From Bacillota bacterium (GTDB lineage: Bacteria; Bacillota; Clostridia; Peptostreptococcales; Anaerovoracaceae), in NCBI GenBank assembly GCA_019420305.1, contig JAHZHL010000020.1, positions 140,819 to 204,818 on the forward strand: a DNA stretch of 64,000 nucleotides. The letters are read 5' to 3'. A program made the position numbers and the translations under genes. Below are positions 51,747 to 61,191 of this stretch, one piece after another. The notes below the pieces were generated by a model, which searched no databases, was not told where the DNA came from, and worked only from the letters and a program-made list of their open reading frames with translations. Within the stretch, counting starts at the first letter, position 1. Every line of letters begins with the position of its first letter.

Positions 51747-53243
51747 CTATGACTTTCTCCGTCTCATCCAGAAGATAAACCCGAAGATCAGAATTCCGAT
51801 CGGAATGACGAAAATCAGCAGTACACTGAGATATCCTCCGTACTGAACCGTATTATACTGAACTTCCATACTCTTCGCTTCAATGGACAGGTTATCCATA
51901 TCATCAAAAGCCGACAGAATTGAATTCATAAAGAGCGTCTTGTTATCAAGCCCGGAGAACACTTCCGTAATGTTCTCGTCAATCAGCGTATTGGAGCCAT
52001 AGACAGTCAGCGTTCCGGTCACGGTATCACCGGAATCTTCGGAAGATTCGCCTTCGGAATCACTGTCTGAGTTCTCCGCTTCCGCCGTATAAGAGGCGAC
52101 CGCTCCGATGGCGTAAGTGCCTTCTTCTTCTCCATCCTCTGTTACCGCGTAACTGTTTGAGGATGTTTCCAGAATCGAGGAAACGGTGATTTCATCGCTG
52201 CCTTCTCCCAGCTCAAACCCTCTGCTGTTTGAAAGCAGTACCATTCCCGACTCCAGGCCTTCCGTCAGCTCTTCCGCGGACGCCGTTACGTTCGGGAAGA
52301 TGGCGTAGTAATTCCCCTGGTAACACCGTTCCATATCCGCCACGTACCCTTTTTTCATGGTAATCTGATAGGACTTTAACAGTTTCCTCAGATTTCCCGT
52401 TTCCGGCCCTTCCTCGGCCATAAGAACGATTACGTTTCCTCCTTGTTTGATATATTGATCCAGAAGATTCTTTTCGGTCTCACTGATATCCGAGGTTGGC
52501 CCGTTTATCAGCAGGCTGTCGCAGTCCTCCGGAATCTCTCCACTCATAAGAAGGTTCAGTTCCTCCGTCTCAAGACCGGATTTTTGCATCAGGTTTGTGA
52601 TAGAGGAAGACAGCTCCGATTCCCCATGCCCGGTAGTGTAATATATTTTCTTCGTTTCCTGTCCGATTACCTGGCTGATAGCGCCTGTCAGCTGTCCATC
52701 CCCATCAAAGGAAGAAATGGAATCCGTTCCCGTATAATAATAGGAAGAGCTCTGAACCAGAATATCGGAAAAAGCGACGGTCTGGGAAAGTCCCGTTTCC
52801 TCACACTCTACCACAATGGTATCCGTCTCCGTATCATATTCGGTCAGTACCGACGGGTGCAGCACCGGATCGATAATCTCCATGGTGATTTTATCCGACA
52901 GAGCCGTATATTTATCTAAAAAGGTGCGGAGCCTTTCATCAATGGAGTCTTCTTCCGCAATCACCGTAATCTGAATTTCCTGTTCGAGATTTTTCAGCAG
53001 TTTCCGGCTCGTATCCGAAATTTCGTAAATCTTATTGTCGCTGATATCAATCTCTTTTACTCCGGATGGCAGCTGTCCCGCAATCAGATTGATCAAAACA
53101 GCGATGGCGATAACCAAGGCAACCGCCGCTATACTGAACGTCCCATGCCGGAATGCCATGGTAGCAAAGGAGGCTTTGATCCGTTCTTTGCTCCAGTTTG
53201 ACTTTCGCCCTTTTTTTCGATTTCGTATTGAAAATTTCTTCAT
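51747..53243 (-). CDS. GldG-like ABC system auxiliary protein
   Basis: A 498-residue membrane-anchored protein. It has a basic N-terminus, one membrane helix near 38-56, a large extracytoplasmic GldG/IftA-type domain (IYEISDTSRKLLKNLEQEIQ, the YTTGHGESEL segment near 200, and VIVLMAEEGPETG), and a C-terminal helix (about 472-492) before a basic RRRKS end. In Bacteroidetes GldG pairs with GldF and GldA in a gliding-linked transporter; in Firmicutes relatives the role is unknown. It lies between the permease and the DUF4340 gene in one operon. Confidence 0.85.
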   Translation of the reverse strand: MKKFSIRNRKKGRKSNWSKERIKASFATMAFRHGTFSIAAVALVIAIAVLINLIAGQLPSGVKEIDISDNKIYEISDTSRKLLKNLEQEIQITVIAEEDSIDERLRTFLDKYTALSDKITMEIIDPVLHPSVLTEYDTETDTIVVECEETGLSQTVAFSDILVQSSSYYYTGTDSISSFDGDGQLTGAISQVIGQETKKIYYTTGHGESELSSSITNLMQKSGLETEELNLLMSGEIPEDCDSLLINGPTSDISETEKNLLDQYIKQGGNVIVLMAEEGPETGNLRKLLKSYQITMKKGYVADMERCYQGNYYAIFPNVTASAEELTEGLESGMVLLSNSRGFELGEGSDEITVSSILETSSNSYAVTEDGEEEGTYAIGAVASYTAEAENSDSDSEGESSEDSGDTVTGTLTVYGSNTLIDENITEVFSGLDNKTLFMNSILSAFDDMDNLSIEAKSMEVQYNTVQYGGYLSVLLIFVIPIGILIFGFIFWMRRRKS

Positions 53244-53255
53244 CTTGGCACCTCC

Positions 53256-54122
53256 TTAACTCCAGCGGCGCTTTTCCAGGCTCTGTACCGTGAAAAAGAC
53301 AAACAGTCCGATTCCCGTCAGTTCCATTACCACGCCGGACACATCGAAAATATTGTTAAAAGCCGCATTATTAAAGGCTTTCGATACGTCAAGATTTCCC
53401 AGCAGATTGCTCAGAAGATTCTCAAAAGAGGAAGAATCCACGATGAACAAAACGATCAGAAGAACAGCCGCCGCAGTCCCCAGAGCCGCGGTCAGGTAGC
53501 GGTTTTTCGTCACATACCAGACCAGCGCCATACAGCCTTCTGCCAGAATCAGAATCGCGATGAAATTGGATACGGCTCCCGAAGGAAGATAATTGACAAG
53601 ATATTCCCATATATACAGAACCAGCGTCGCCGCGAAGGTACTGACTGCCGCGATAATCGGACTTTCTGTCAGACTGGAAAAGAACATTCCCACCGCGATA
53701 AACACGCATCCCATCAGAAAGAACTGAAAAATAGACGCGTAGTCGGACTGCAGGTACGCGTTCCCCTGCATTTTGATAATCAGAGGAAAAAGACAGAACA
53801 GGAGATTCGGCAGCAGATATACCGTTACCATCGCCAGGTACTTTCCTATTACAATACTGCTGATTTTTACCGGAGAAGTAAACAGCAGCTGATCCGTTTT
53901 GCTCTTTCTCTCCTCCGCGAAGCTGCGCATGGTCAACACAGGAACGAGTACCAGCAGGACCAGCATAATCGAAGACAGTGTATAGGAAAAATACGGATAT
54001 CCCTGACTCAGATTATAAATCATAAAATAGACTCCGGTAAATGTGACCAGAAACGCAATGAGAACATATCCGGTCATGGATCGGAAAAAGGAGCTAAGCT
54101 CTTTTTTGTAAACGGCTCTCAT
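53256..54122 (-). CDS. ABC transporter permease (GldF-like)
   Basis: A 288-residue permease with about six helices (near 18-38, 55-75, 105-125, 138-160, 172-190, 218-238 and the C-terminal end). The start MRAVYKKELSSFFRSMTGYVL and SFAEERKSKTDQLLFTSPV are typical of ABC-2 subfamily permeases of the Gld type. It overlaps the ATPase gene by 29 bp, so translation is coupled. It should form the membrane channel with that ATPase. Confidence 0.88.
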   Translation of the reverse strand: MRAVYKKELSSFFRSMTGYVLIAFLVTFTGVYFMIYNLSQGYPYFSYTLSSIMLVLLVLVPVLTMRSFAEERKSKTDQLLFTSPVKISSIVIGKYLAMVTVYLLPNLLFCLFPLIIKMQGNAYLQSDYASIFQFFLMGCVFIAVGMFFSSLTESPIIAAVSTFAATLVLYIWEYLVNYLPSGAVSNFIAILILAEGCMALVWYVTKNRYLTAALGTAAAVLLIVLFIVDSSSFENLLSNLLGNLDVSKAFNNAAFNNIFDVSGVVMELTGIGLFVFFTVQSLEKRRWS

Positions 54123-55062
54123 GACGTTTTCCTCCTTCCTGAATCAGTTTCAGATAAACATCCTCCAGGGAGCCGTTATCTTCATACAGCGAAAGCAGCG
54201 GGCACCTGCGCTCGGCGAAGGCAAAAAACAGCGATTCCCGAATATCGGCTCCTTCTTTTGGCGTAAGCTTTACTTCGTAGTGATCCTCTGCTTTTCTGCT
54301 GAACTCGGAATCCTCGATACCGCGGACGCCTGCCAGAATCTGTTTGATCTGATCCAAGGTTCCCTTTGCCTCCAGGCACAGCGTATCTCTGCCGCTGAAG
54401 AGGCGCTCCAGGTTTTCCGGCGTATCCTGGGCCACCAGTCTTCCTTTGGCGATGATCAGAATATAATCGCACAGCTCCCGCACTTCCGCCAGAATATGGG
54501 AGCTGAGAATCACCGTGTGGTTCTTTGCCAGGCTCCGAATCAGCTGGCGGATTTCGATAATCTGCTGGGGATCCAGGCCCACCATGGGTTCATCCAGGAT
54601 AATAGTTTCCGGAAAACCTAAAATCGCCTGCGCCAGGCCCACACGCTGCCGGTACCCTTTGGAAAGGTTGGCGATCAGCCTATCCGCCATGTGGGACAGC
54701 TTTACTCTGCTCATAATAACCTCCGTCTGGATTTGGCGTTCTTTTTTGGGAACGCCTTTCAGTTCGGCGGTAAAAAGAAGATATTCCCTCACCGTCATGT
54801 CCATATAAACCGGAGGAAGCTCCGGCAGGTAGCCGACGGATTTTTTAAATTCTTCCGGTTTTTTCAGAATATCATATCCGTTGACCGTCACACTTCCTTT
54901 TGTCGCCGCCAGATATCCGGTAATGATATTCATGGTCGTGGTTTTTCCCGCGCCATTGGGACCTAAAAAGCCGTAGACTCTGCCCTTATCAATGGAAAAG
55001 GTCAGACCGTCTACGGCTACATGGTTCCCGTATTTTTTTACCAGTTTTTTCACCTCTATCAT
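54094..55062 (-). CDS. ABC transporter ATP-binding protein (GldA-like)
   Basis: A 322-residue ATPase with Walker A GPNGAGKTT near 34-42, the signature LSKGYRQR near 135, Walker B TIILDEPM near 152-160 and a C-terminal extension of about 90 residues typical of this subfamily. It powers the permease encoded just downstream. It is the first gene of the four-gene operon (ATPase, permease, GldG-like, DUF4340). Confidence 0.92.
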   Translation of the reverse strand: MIEVKKLVKKYGNHVAVDGLTFSIDKGRVYGFLGPNGAGKTTTMNIITGYLAATKGSVTVNGYDILKKPEEFKKSVGYLPELPPVYMDMTVREYLLFTAELKGVPKKERQIQTEVIMSRVKLSHMADRLIANLSKGYRQRVGLAQAILGFPETIILDEPMVGLDPQQIIEIRQLIRSLAKNHTVILSSHILAEVRELCDYILIIAKGRLVAQDTPENLERLFSGRDTLCLEAKGTLDQIKQILAGVRGIEDSEFSRKAEDHYEVKLTPKEGADIRESLFFAFAERRCPLLSLYEDNGSLEDVYLKLIQEGGKRHESRLQKRA

Positions 55063-55222
55063 CTATCGTACCCTCCTTCAGTTATAGTTTAAAGTCTCGT
55101 CTCAAGGGTACTATGGGATTGTCAGCGCGGCCGGAAGAATCCGGGAGCGGTCTCTGGTTTTTTCATGGAAAAAACTTCATGCGTTCATCCTGTTTTCCTC
55201 GAATTACTCAAAAAACAGTCAC

Positions 55223-55268
55223 AAAAAACCACGGCGCCCGCCTTCTTCAGGCAGCCCGCGCCGCGGTT
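55223..55268 (-). terminator. glnA terminator
   Basis: On the minus strand AACCGCGGCGC pairs with GCGCCGTGGTT and is followed by TTTTTTG. It sits about 22 bp beyond the glnA stop and shields the ABC operon. Confidence 0.85.
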
Positions 55269-55290
55269 CGTCTTTCTTTGTCAGATCGCT

Positions 55291-56721
55291 TTACAGGTCA
55301 TAGTACATGTCGAATTCCATCGGAGTCGGCATCATGCTCTGCTTCTTCGTTTCCGCTCTCTTGTTAATCAGCCAGATTTCAATCAGCTTTTCCGGGAAAA
55401 CTCCGCCTTCTGTCAGGAAGTCATGATCCTCTTCCAGCGCGTCCAAAGCTTCATCCAGCGTTCTCGGAAGGCTCTTGATCTGCTTCTTTTCCTCATCGGA
55501 AAGATTATAGAGGTTAAAATCGTAAGGTCCGTATCCCTCCGCCATCGGATCGATCTTATTTTTGATTCCGTCGCATCCCGCCATCAGGATTGCGGACAGC
55601 GCGTAGTAAGGATTGCAAGTTCCGTCCGGATTGCGGATTTCAAACCGTTTTTTATCCGGATCCTTCGCGTAAGCCGGAATCCGGATTACCGAACTGCGGT
55701 TAGCGGTGGCAAAGCCGATGGTAACCGGAGCCTCATAGCCCGGCACCAGCCGCTTGAAGGAATTGGTGCTCGGATTGGTAAAAGCACAGAGCGCGCGGAT
55801 ATGTTTTAAAATTCCTCCCATAAAGTGCAGGGCGGTCTGCGAAAGCTGGGAATAGCCGTTTTCATCGTAAAACAGCGGCTTTCCGTCTTTGAAAAGCTGC
55901 ATATGGACATGCATGCCGTTTCCCGCCTCATCGAAAATCGGTTTCGGCATGAAGGTTGCCGTCTTTCCTTCGGCAATGGCTTCATTCTTAATCAGATATT
56001 TGGTCATCATGGTCTTGTCCGCCATTTCCGTTACAGTACCAAATTCCACTTCGATTTCCAGCTGTCCCGGGCCGCCGACTTCATGGTGATGGTATTTGAC
56101 GCGGATCCCCTGATCCTCCATCAGCATGCAGACTCTGCTCCGGAAATCGTAGAGCACGTCCTGGGGCGGAGCCATGTGGTAGCCTCCCTTGTGGGGCATT
56201 TTGTATCCCAGGTTGAAATCCCGATCCTCTTTGTTCCATTCCGCCTGCTCCGTATCAATGTAAAAGCTGGATTCATTGGGCGCTGTGGAATAGCTCACAT
56301 GATCAAATACGTGGAACTCATATTCAGGCCCCACTCTCATTTCATCGGCGATCCCCGTCTTTTTCAGGTATTCCTCCGCGTGCTTGGCAACGTTTCGCGG
56401 ATCCTGATCAAAAGGACGGTTATTTGGTACATCGATGACATAGACGTCTCCGATCATCGCCAGGGTAGGAATTTCCATGAACGGATCCACATAAGCGGTC
56501 GACAGATCCGGAATGAATACCATATCGCTCTTTTCTACCGGAGCAAATCCATAGTTGCTTCCATCAAAGCCGATTCCGCTTTTAAAGGTGTCTTCGGTGA
56601 AGCGATCCGCCGGAATCGTCAGATGACGCCATCTTCCGTTCAGATCGATCATCATAAAGTCCACCATCTGAATATGTTTTTCTTCCATAAAGCGTTTTGC
56701 TTCCACTAATGAGTTAAACAT
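55291..56721 (-). CDS. glnA: Glutamine synthetase, type I
   Basis: A 476-residue GSI. It starts at the ATG at 56721 (MFNSLVEAKRF), with GGAG eight bases upstream. Motifs include GIGFDGSNYGF early, EYEFHVF near 137, the metal-binding NGMHVHMQLF near 275 (the 'beta-9/10' region) and the RNPDGTCNPYYALSAI segment. It makes glutamine from glutamate, ammonia and ATP. A consensus promoter lies 62-90 bp upstream. No GlnR gene is next to it. It is co-directional with the arginine-type catabolic genes, but a terminator separates them. Confidence 0.95.
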   Translation of the reverse strand: MFNSLVEAKRFMEEKHIQMVDFMMIDLNGRWRHLTIPADRFTEDTFKSGIGFDGSNYGFAPVEKSDMVFIPDLSTAYVDPFMEIPTLAMIGDVYVIDVPNNRPFDQDPRNVAKHAEEYLKKTGIADEMRVGPEYEFHVFDHVSYSTAPNESSFYIDTEQAEWNKEDRDFNLGYKMPHKGGYHMAPPQDVLYDFRSRVCMLMEDQGIRVKYHHHEVGGPGQLEIEVEFGTVTEMADKTMMTKYLIKNEAIAEGKTATFMPKPIFDEAGNGMHVHMQLFKDGKPLFYDENGYSQLSQTALHFMGGILKHIRALCAFTNPSTNSFKRLVPGYEAPVTIGFATANRSSVIRIPAYAKDPDKKRFEIRNPDGTCNPYYALSAILMAGCDGIKNKIDPMAEGYGPYDFNLYNLSDEEKKQIKSLPRTLDEALDALEEDHDFLTEGGVFPEKLIEIWLINKRAETKKQSMMPTPMEFDMYYDL

Positions 56722-56782
56722 ACACAATTCTCCTTTTTATGCTTTTTCAAAAGTCAGAGTTTTCTGTCTGACCGATGTTTTT

Positions 56783-56811
56783 ATTATACCCTGAGTTTCC
56801 GACAGGCTCAA
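56783..56811 (-). promoter_or_regulatory. glnA promoter
   Basis: On the minus strand -35 TTGAGC and -10 TATAAT are spaced by 17 bp. No GlnR-type palindrome was noticed over it. Confidence 0.75.
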
Positions 56812-56835
56812 GGAAAATCTTTACCGGGGCCGTAA

Positions 56836-56870
56836 AAATACCGCACGGCTCGCTCCGTACGGTATTCTTG
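56836..56870 (-). terminator. Terminator of the permease operon
   Basis: AATACCGcACGG and CCGTaCGGTATT form a strong hairpin followed on the minus strand by TTTT. It is located right after the APC permease stop. Confidence 0.85.
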
Positions 56871-56881
56871 CTTTCATTATT

Positions 56882-58345
56882 TTATTGCTGCCGCATAGGA
56901 GTTTTTGACAAATCCATTTCCGCGACATGTACAATTTTTGTCTTTTTCACAACTTTGCGTATTATGTACAAAGCAACAAAAATCGGAAGTCCGATGTAGG
57001 CAACTAAAATTCCATACCAGTCGATACCGGAGGATGTAAAGGCATAATATCCCTGTCCCAAAATGACCGCTGTGCAGATAATCAGCGAATACCAGGTTCC
57101 AAATGGATAGAATTTGCTCTTATACTTCAGCTCGTTAATATCCCTTCCCTGAGCTTTAAACCCTTTTCGAAACCGGATATGGCAGATACAAATGCCAAAC
57201 CAGGTCAGAAAACCAGTAAGCCCGGTAGCGTTATACAGCCAGGTATAAACGACACTGTCGCTGTCCAGGGAAGTCAGGAAGCACAGGCAGGCCGTTGCCG
57301 CGGTAAACAGCACCGCATAAGCGGGAACCCCTTTTTTGCTGACCTTCCCCAGCGCCTTCGGCGCTTTTCCGGATTCTGCCATAGAGTACAGAAGTCTGCT
57401 GGCAGAGTAGAGGGTCGAATTTCCGCAGGAAAGAATCGAAGTCAGGATGACCGCGTTCATAACAGAAGCCGCCGCCGCAAGACCGACTTTCTCAAAGATA
57501 ATCGTAAACGGGCTGACCGCTACATTATCTACATCCGCCTTCAGAAGATTCGGGTCCGTATATGGAATCAAGGTCGCGACAATAAAAATCGCGCCGATAT
57601 AGAACAGCAGTATTCTCCAGAACACACTGTTGATGGCTTTGGGAACCGTCTTTTCCGGGTTAACGCATTCCCCCGCCGCGATGGCTGTGGCTTCCACGCC
57701 AACAAAGGAAAAACCGGCGACCATAAAGATACTAAAAATGGCAAAACCTCCGCCGACAAAAGGCGCTTCTCCGACCGTCCAGTTTTCAAATCCTACTGTA
57801 TCGGAGTTAAAAATCCCGAAGATCATCAAGACACCGATGACCAGGAAAATAATAATCGTTACAACCTTAATCCCGGCGAACCAGAATTCCGCTTCACCAA
57901 AGATTCCCGCTGAAAACAGATTTAAAACAAGCAGCAGGATAATCGATATTGCGCTCCACATTACCGACGAACTGTCAGGAAACCAGAATTTCATAACAAT
58001 GGCGGACGCCACCAGTTCTGTCGCCAGCGTCATAGCGCTGCAGTACCAGTAATTCCAGCCCATGGCAAAACCGAAAGCCGGATCGACATAATCAGTGGAG
58101 TAAGTTTCAAAGGCTCCCGGAACCGGCCGATATGTGGCCATTTCTCCCAGAGCCGTCATAATAAAGTAAATCGCGATTCCAATCAGCCCATAGGCAACCA
58201 TAGAGCCGCCTGGTCCGGCGGTACTGATGGAGGAACCGGTCGCTACAAAAAGTCCGGTTCCGATGGCGCCGCCGATGGCGATCATATTCATCTGTCTGGG
58301 CGAGAGTTTCCTCTGAAGCCCACTCTCATCTTTTCTTTCACTCAT
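56882..58345 (-). CDS. APC superfamily amino acid permease
   Basis: A 487-residue permease with twelve hydrophobic helices. It has the family motif MNMIAIGGAIGTGLFVATG near 19-37, with PGGSMVAYGLIG next and GVEATAIAAGE near 225. The type is the AAT/LysP/GabP group. As it follows an arginine-type amidinohydrolase and a RocB-like gene, arginine or a related guanidino compound or its product is a likely substrate, but this is inference. It ends in a clear terminator. RocE of Bacillus holds the analogous place. Confidence 0.9.
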   Translation of the reverse strand: MSERKDESGLQRKLSPRQMNMIAIGGAIGTGLFVATGSSISTAGPGGSMVAYGLIGIAIYFIMTALGEMATYRPVPGAFETYSTDYVDPAFGFAMGWNYWYCSAMTLATELVASAIVMKFWFPDSSSVMWSAISIILLLVLNLFSAGIFGEAEFWFAGIKVVTIIIFLVIGVLMIFGIFNSDTVGFENWTVGEAPFVGGGFAIFSIFMVAGFSFVGVEATAIAAGECVNPEKTVPKAINSVFWRILLFYIGAIFIVATLIPYTDPNLLKADVDNVAVSPFTIIFEKVGLAAAASVMNAVILTSILSCGNSTLYSASRLLYSMAESGKAPKALGKVSKKGVPAYAVLFTAATACLCFLTSLDSDSVVYTWLYNATGLTGFLTWFGICICHIRFRKGFKAQGRDINELKYKSKFYPFGTWYSLIICTAVILGQGYYAFTSSGIDWYGILVAYIGLPIFVALYIIRKVVKKTKIVHVAEMDLSKTPMRQQ

Positions 58346-58377
58346 TTTTTAATGTTCTCCTTTCGACTGGCAGCTCA

Positions 58378-60063
58378 TTACTCTGTCAGCAACGGATTCT
58401 CAAGAAGCAGAGAAACCGCCTTGTTTATGATGCGGGGCGTCCTCTCATACAGGTCTTCTTTGCATACCCGTTCTGTAAGCTTGTGAAAGTCCTTTCCCCA
58501 TGGCCCGATATTCATACAGGGCATCGCGATCTTTTCGATAGCTTCTACAGGAATCCTGTAAAAGTCCCCGAACAACGGCATAGAATTCTTCAGGGAGTCC
58601 AATGTCTTCGCTCCGTCTTTAATGCTGGTATAACTGAGATCGGAAATCCCCGTATAAAAATATTCGCGCGTATAATGCTGTCCGTACTGCCGGGTCGTAT
58701 ACGCGTCCAGCTGTTCCGATAAAGACGCCACTTCCGGCGCCAGATCGGTAAAATACAGATTTGAGACATTCGGATAATACGGCGGGATCAATCCGTAAAC
58801 CACCCTCGGCGCCAGATCGCCGATATAGTCGAAGACAAACTCAACCAGCGCGAAGTTGCTTTCAATAATGTTGATGCTCCCGTCTTTCATCTGTTGAGAC
58901 AGGTATTCTAATTTTCTCTCATATTCCGCTTTAAAGCGCTGACCATGAGCGGAACAAGCTTCTTCGTACAACCGGGCGAAATCCATAACCTTTGTTTTCC
59001 ATGGAAGCCCCTTTGCCACCGGCTCGGCCACTTCGGAAAAGCGGTTGTAGCTTTCGTTCATCTCGCCGATAATTTTATCAAAAGATCGGACGCAGATCCC
59101 TTTCACCTTTTCCATTACCTCCGCCGGGCTCTGATCCAGTGTCAAAATACTGAAACATCCGGACGCGGACAGCGGCATGGAAACATCATACTGCTTTTTG
59201 CTGTCCTTCAGATATAGCCAGGTCGGCGGCGGAGCGCTCTCATTGCCTACTACATCGGAAAAGTCCATATTCAGCTCTGTGCTCCGCACAATTTCACTCA
59301 TCAGGTTCAGCGGGTTAAAGCCTTCAAATACCTTTCCGATATGAGAAAGATACCCTCTCACATAAATAAACGGCATGATCTTTCCCACCGATCCTTCGGA
59401 AAAAATTCCCTGGGAAAAATCCTTTCTCTGATGAGGTTCCGAGTTAATCATAATCTTGTAGTTCAGCTTGTACCGATCTTTCAGCTCTGACAGAAGTTCT
59501 ACGCCTGCCCGCATTCCCGCGGAGAGGTTTTCTTCATCCGGAACCGCGATGACAATCACATTTCCCCTGAAGTGTTCCATTCTGCTATAACGCTCCAGAA
59601 GAGCCAGCTGAATCGAGCCGCCGCCCTTCATATCCGCTCCGCCCCGTCCGAAAAGGAAGGTTCCCTCTTCCAGATCTTTTTTTGCGTCTTTCGGAAGAGA
59701 ATCTCTGATTTTCATCAGTTCCTCCGCCAGTTCGTCCGGAGAAAAGGCATAGGATTTCAGCAGTTTAAAATCCTCAATTTCCACCACATCATTGTGGTGG
59801 ACGAACACAATCGTATCGTCTCCCTCGCCTTTCACCATTCCGTAGCAAACCGCCCGGTCAAAAGGGTCTCCCGGGATGGACCAGGTTCCAAAATGCTCCG
59901 GATGCTCCCTGAAATACGGAATTTTAGACAAATGATCCACCAGGAACTGTTCCGCTTCTTTTTCCCTCTCCGTATAGGTGAAGCTCTGGGTCTTCATGTA
60001 GCGGTATAAAATGTTCTGTATATCCTTTTCAATCCCCTGTAAAATTGTATGTCTTTCACTCAT
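58378..60063 (-). CDS. RocB-like M20/M28 family metallohydrolase
   Basis: I start it at ATG 60063 (MSERHTILQG), which follows AGAACAAAAC after an upstream gene end; the longer frame runs back into the amidinohydrolase. The 561-residue product resembles RocB of Bacillus arginine utilisation in length and motifs. HHNDVVEIEDF supplies the first metal ligand His/Asp, RGGADMKGGGSIQ the bridging Asp, and AVPDEENLSAGMR the catalytic Glu. The exact reaction of RocB is not settled. It lies between the amidinohydrolase and the permease in the same direction, probably one operon from the sigma-54 promoter. Confidence 0.85.
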   Translation of the reverse strand: MSERHTILQGIEKDIQNILYRYMKTQSFTYTEREKEAEQFLVDHLSKIPYFREHPEHFGTWSIPGDPFDRAVCYGMVKGEGDDTIVFVHHNDVVEIEDFKLLKSYAFSPDELAEELMKIRDSLPKDAKKDLEEGTFLFGRGGADMKGGGSIQLALLERYSRMEHFRGNVIVIAVPDEENLSAGMRAGVELLSELKDRYKLNYKIMINSEPHQRKDFSQGIFSEGSVGKIMPFIYVRGYLSHIGKVFEGFNPLNLMSEIVRSTELNMDFSDVVGNESAPPPTWLYLKDSKKQYDVSMPLSASGCFSILTLDQSPAEVMEKVKGICVRSFDKIIGEMNESYNRFSEVAEPVAKGLPWKTKVMDFARLYEEACSAHGQRFKAEYERKLEYLSQQMKDGSINIIESNFALVEFVFDYIGDLAPRVVYGLIPPYYPNVSNLYFTDLAPEVASLSEQLDAYTTRQYGQHYTREYFYTGISDLSYTSIKDGAKTLDSLKNSMPLFGDFYRIPVEAIEKIAMPCMNIGPWGKDFHKLTERVCKEDLYERTPRIINKAVSLLLENPLLTE

Positions 60064-60086
60064 CTTGTTTTGTTCTCTGCCTTCCC

Positions 60087-60962
60087 TTATTTTCTGCACA
60101 GCGGGCAGGTCAGGCAGGTCGGCCCTCCGGTCCCCCTGTAAGACATCTCTTTTCCTTCGTAAGTCATCACTTCCACACCTAGCTCTTTTAATTTCGCCTC
60201 TACTTTCGGGCATCCCTTGATCAGGATTACTTTTCCCGGCTCCAAAGCCAGCAAATTTGTTCCCAGATAGTCGTACTCATCGTCGTCTGCTTCGATCAGC
60301 GTGATTCCCCGGTCAATCAGATATTCGCGGAAAAATACCGGCATGAATTTGGAATAAACCACCGCCTTGTCCGTATCTACAAAGCTGATAATGCTCATCA
60401 GATGCAGGCACGCGTCTTCTCCTTCGCCATGGGGCATTGGCACAATGATATATTCATCGATGAAGTCCTTTGTCAATTCTTTGAACTGGCGGATTCCTTC
60501 GTCATTGGTCCGGTATCCTTTTCCGATGGCAACCGTCTTTTCGTCAATCCACAGCACATCTCCGCCTTCCATTTTTCCCGGCGGCTCAATCCGTCCCAGA
60601 GTGGGGATCCCGATTCCCTCCAGAAACTCTTTTGTCGCTTCCCACTCTCTGCCGCGAAGCACCTTGCCCATAGGGAAGTAAATCGCTCCCTTTTTGGTGA
60701 TTTTCAGCGGGTCGTGGGTGTAAATGGAATCCAGGCCAGTCCGGTCATCCTGGGGAAGATAGTAAACGTTTTCTACATTGTCGGTAATGTACTTTTCAAA
60801 TACTTCATATTCTTTTAAAACGGTCTCATAATCCGGGCAGCCGAAGTATTTGAATTCCTCCCAGGTTTTGTCCAGATTTTCCTGGCTGATAAAGGCCTGC
60901 TGCGGCCGTTTGATTAAAATTGATTCAATTTTTTTCACCATTGACTGACATCCATAATCCAT
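60087..60962 (-). CDS. DDAH/arginine deiminase-fold amidinohydrolase
   Basis: A 291-residue member of the guanidino-modifying superfamily, closest in type to dimethylarginine dimethylaminohydrolases. Catalytic residues visible are the Glu/Asp pair in MEGGDVLW near 148-155, the His in ACLHLMS near 198-204 and the nucleophilic Cys in GGPTCLTC near 284. It should cleave a guanidino group (arginine, methylarginine or agmatine-like) to a ureido product and amine or ammonia. The C-terminus is CLTCPLCRK with three cysteines near the active site. AGGAGG precedes the ATG. It is first in the cluster below the sigma-54 promoter. Confidence 0.85.
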   Translation of the reverse strand: MDYGCQSMVKKIESILIKRPQQAFISQENLDKTWEEFKYFGCPDYETVLKEYEVFEKYITDNVENVYYLPQDDRTGLDSIYTHDPLKITKKGAIYFPMGKVLRGREWEATKEFLEGIGIPTLGRIEPPGKMEGGDVLWIDEKTVAIGKGYRTNDEGIRQFKELTKDFIDEYIIVPMPHGEGEDACLHLMSIISFVDTDKAVVYSKFMPVFFREYLIDRGITLIEADDDEYDYLGTNLLALEPGKVILIKGCPKVEAKLKELGVEVMTYEGKEMSYRGTGGPTCLTCPLCRK

Positions 60963-61029
60963 AAGTTTTCCTCCTGATTCCTGCCGCCTTCCGGCAGCCG
61001 TTCTGTTTCATAGTGTAATAATTATAGTA

Positions 61030-61046
61030 AGCAAAATTCATGCCAA
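61030..61046 (-). promoter_or_regulatory. Sigma-54 promoter of the arginine-type operon
   Basis: The minus strand reads TTGGCATGAATTTTGCT. It matches TTGGCAC-N5-TTGCT with a single change (C to T at the last base of the -24 box), with GG and GC in the correct spacing. It lies 68 bp upstream of the amidinohydrolase start. Confidence 0.85.
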
Positions 61047-61124
61047 CGTGCTTTTCCCTTGTTTTCCAGCTGGTTTCCCTTGCAATCAGATGTTTTCAGA
61101 ATCTTATTCACTTTCTGTATAATA

Positions 61125-61140
61125 CGCAAAATTTTTTTCT
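61125..61140 (-). promoter_or_regulatory. Additional half-site of the enhancer-like repeat
   Basis: CGCAAAATTTTTTTCT matches one arm of the palindrome at 61152-61190 (GCGCAAAATTTCTTTC) except for one base. It may be a third binding half-site for the activator. Confidence 0.5.
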
Positions 61141-61151
61141 CGACCTCGAAA

Positions 61152-61190
61152 GCGAAAGAAATTTTGCATCTTGCGCAAAATTTCTTTCGC
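61152..61190. promoter_or_regulatory. 16-bp perfect inverted repeat, candidate enhancer for the sigma-54 activator
   Basis: Arms GCGAAAGAAATTTTGC (61152-61167) and GCAAAATTTCTTTCGC (61175-61190) are perfect complements with a 7-base spacer. It lies about 106-160 bp upstream of the -24/-12 element, right after the stop of the activator gene. No T run follows on the minus strand, so an operator or enhancer role is more likely than a terminator. Confidence 0.75.
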
Positions 61191-61191
61191 C

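Noticed and set aside
61152..61190. Intrinsic terminator of the activator gene
   Set aside because: The hairpin is strong but no T run follows on the minus strand, and a third half-site is nearby, so an operator/enhancer fits better. A double role is not excluded.
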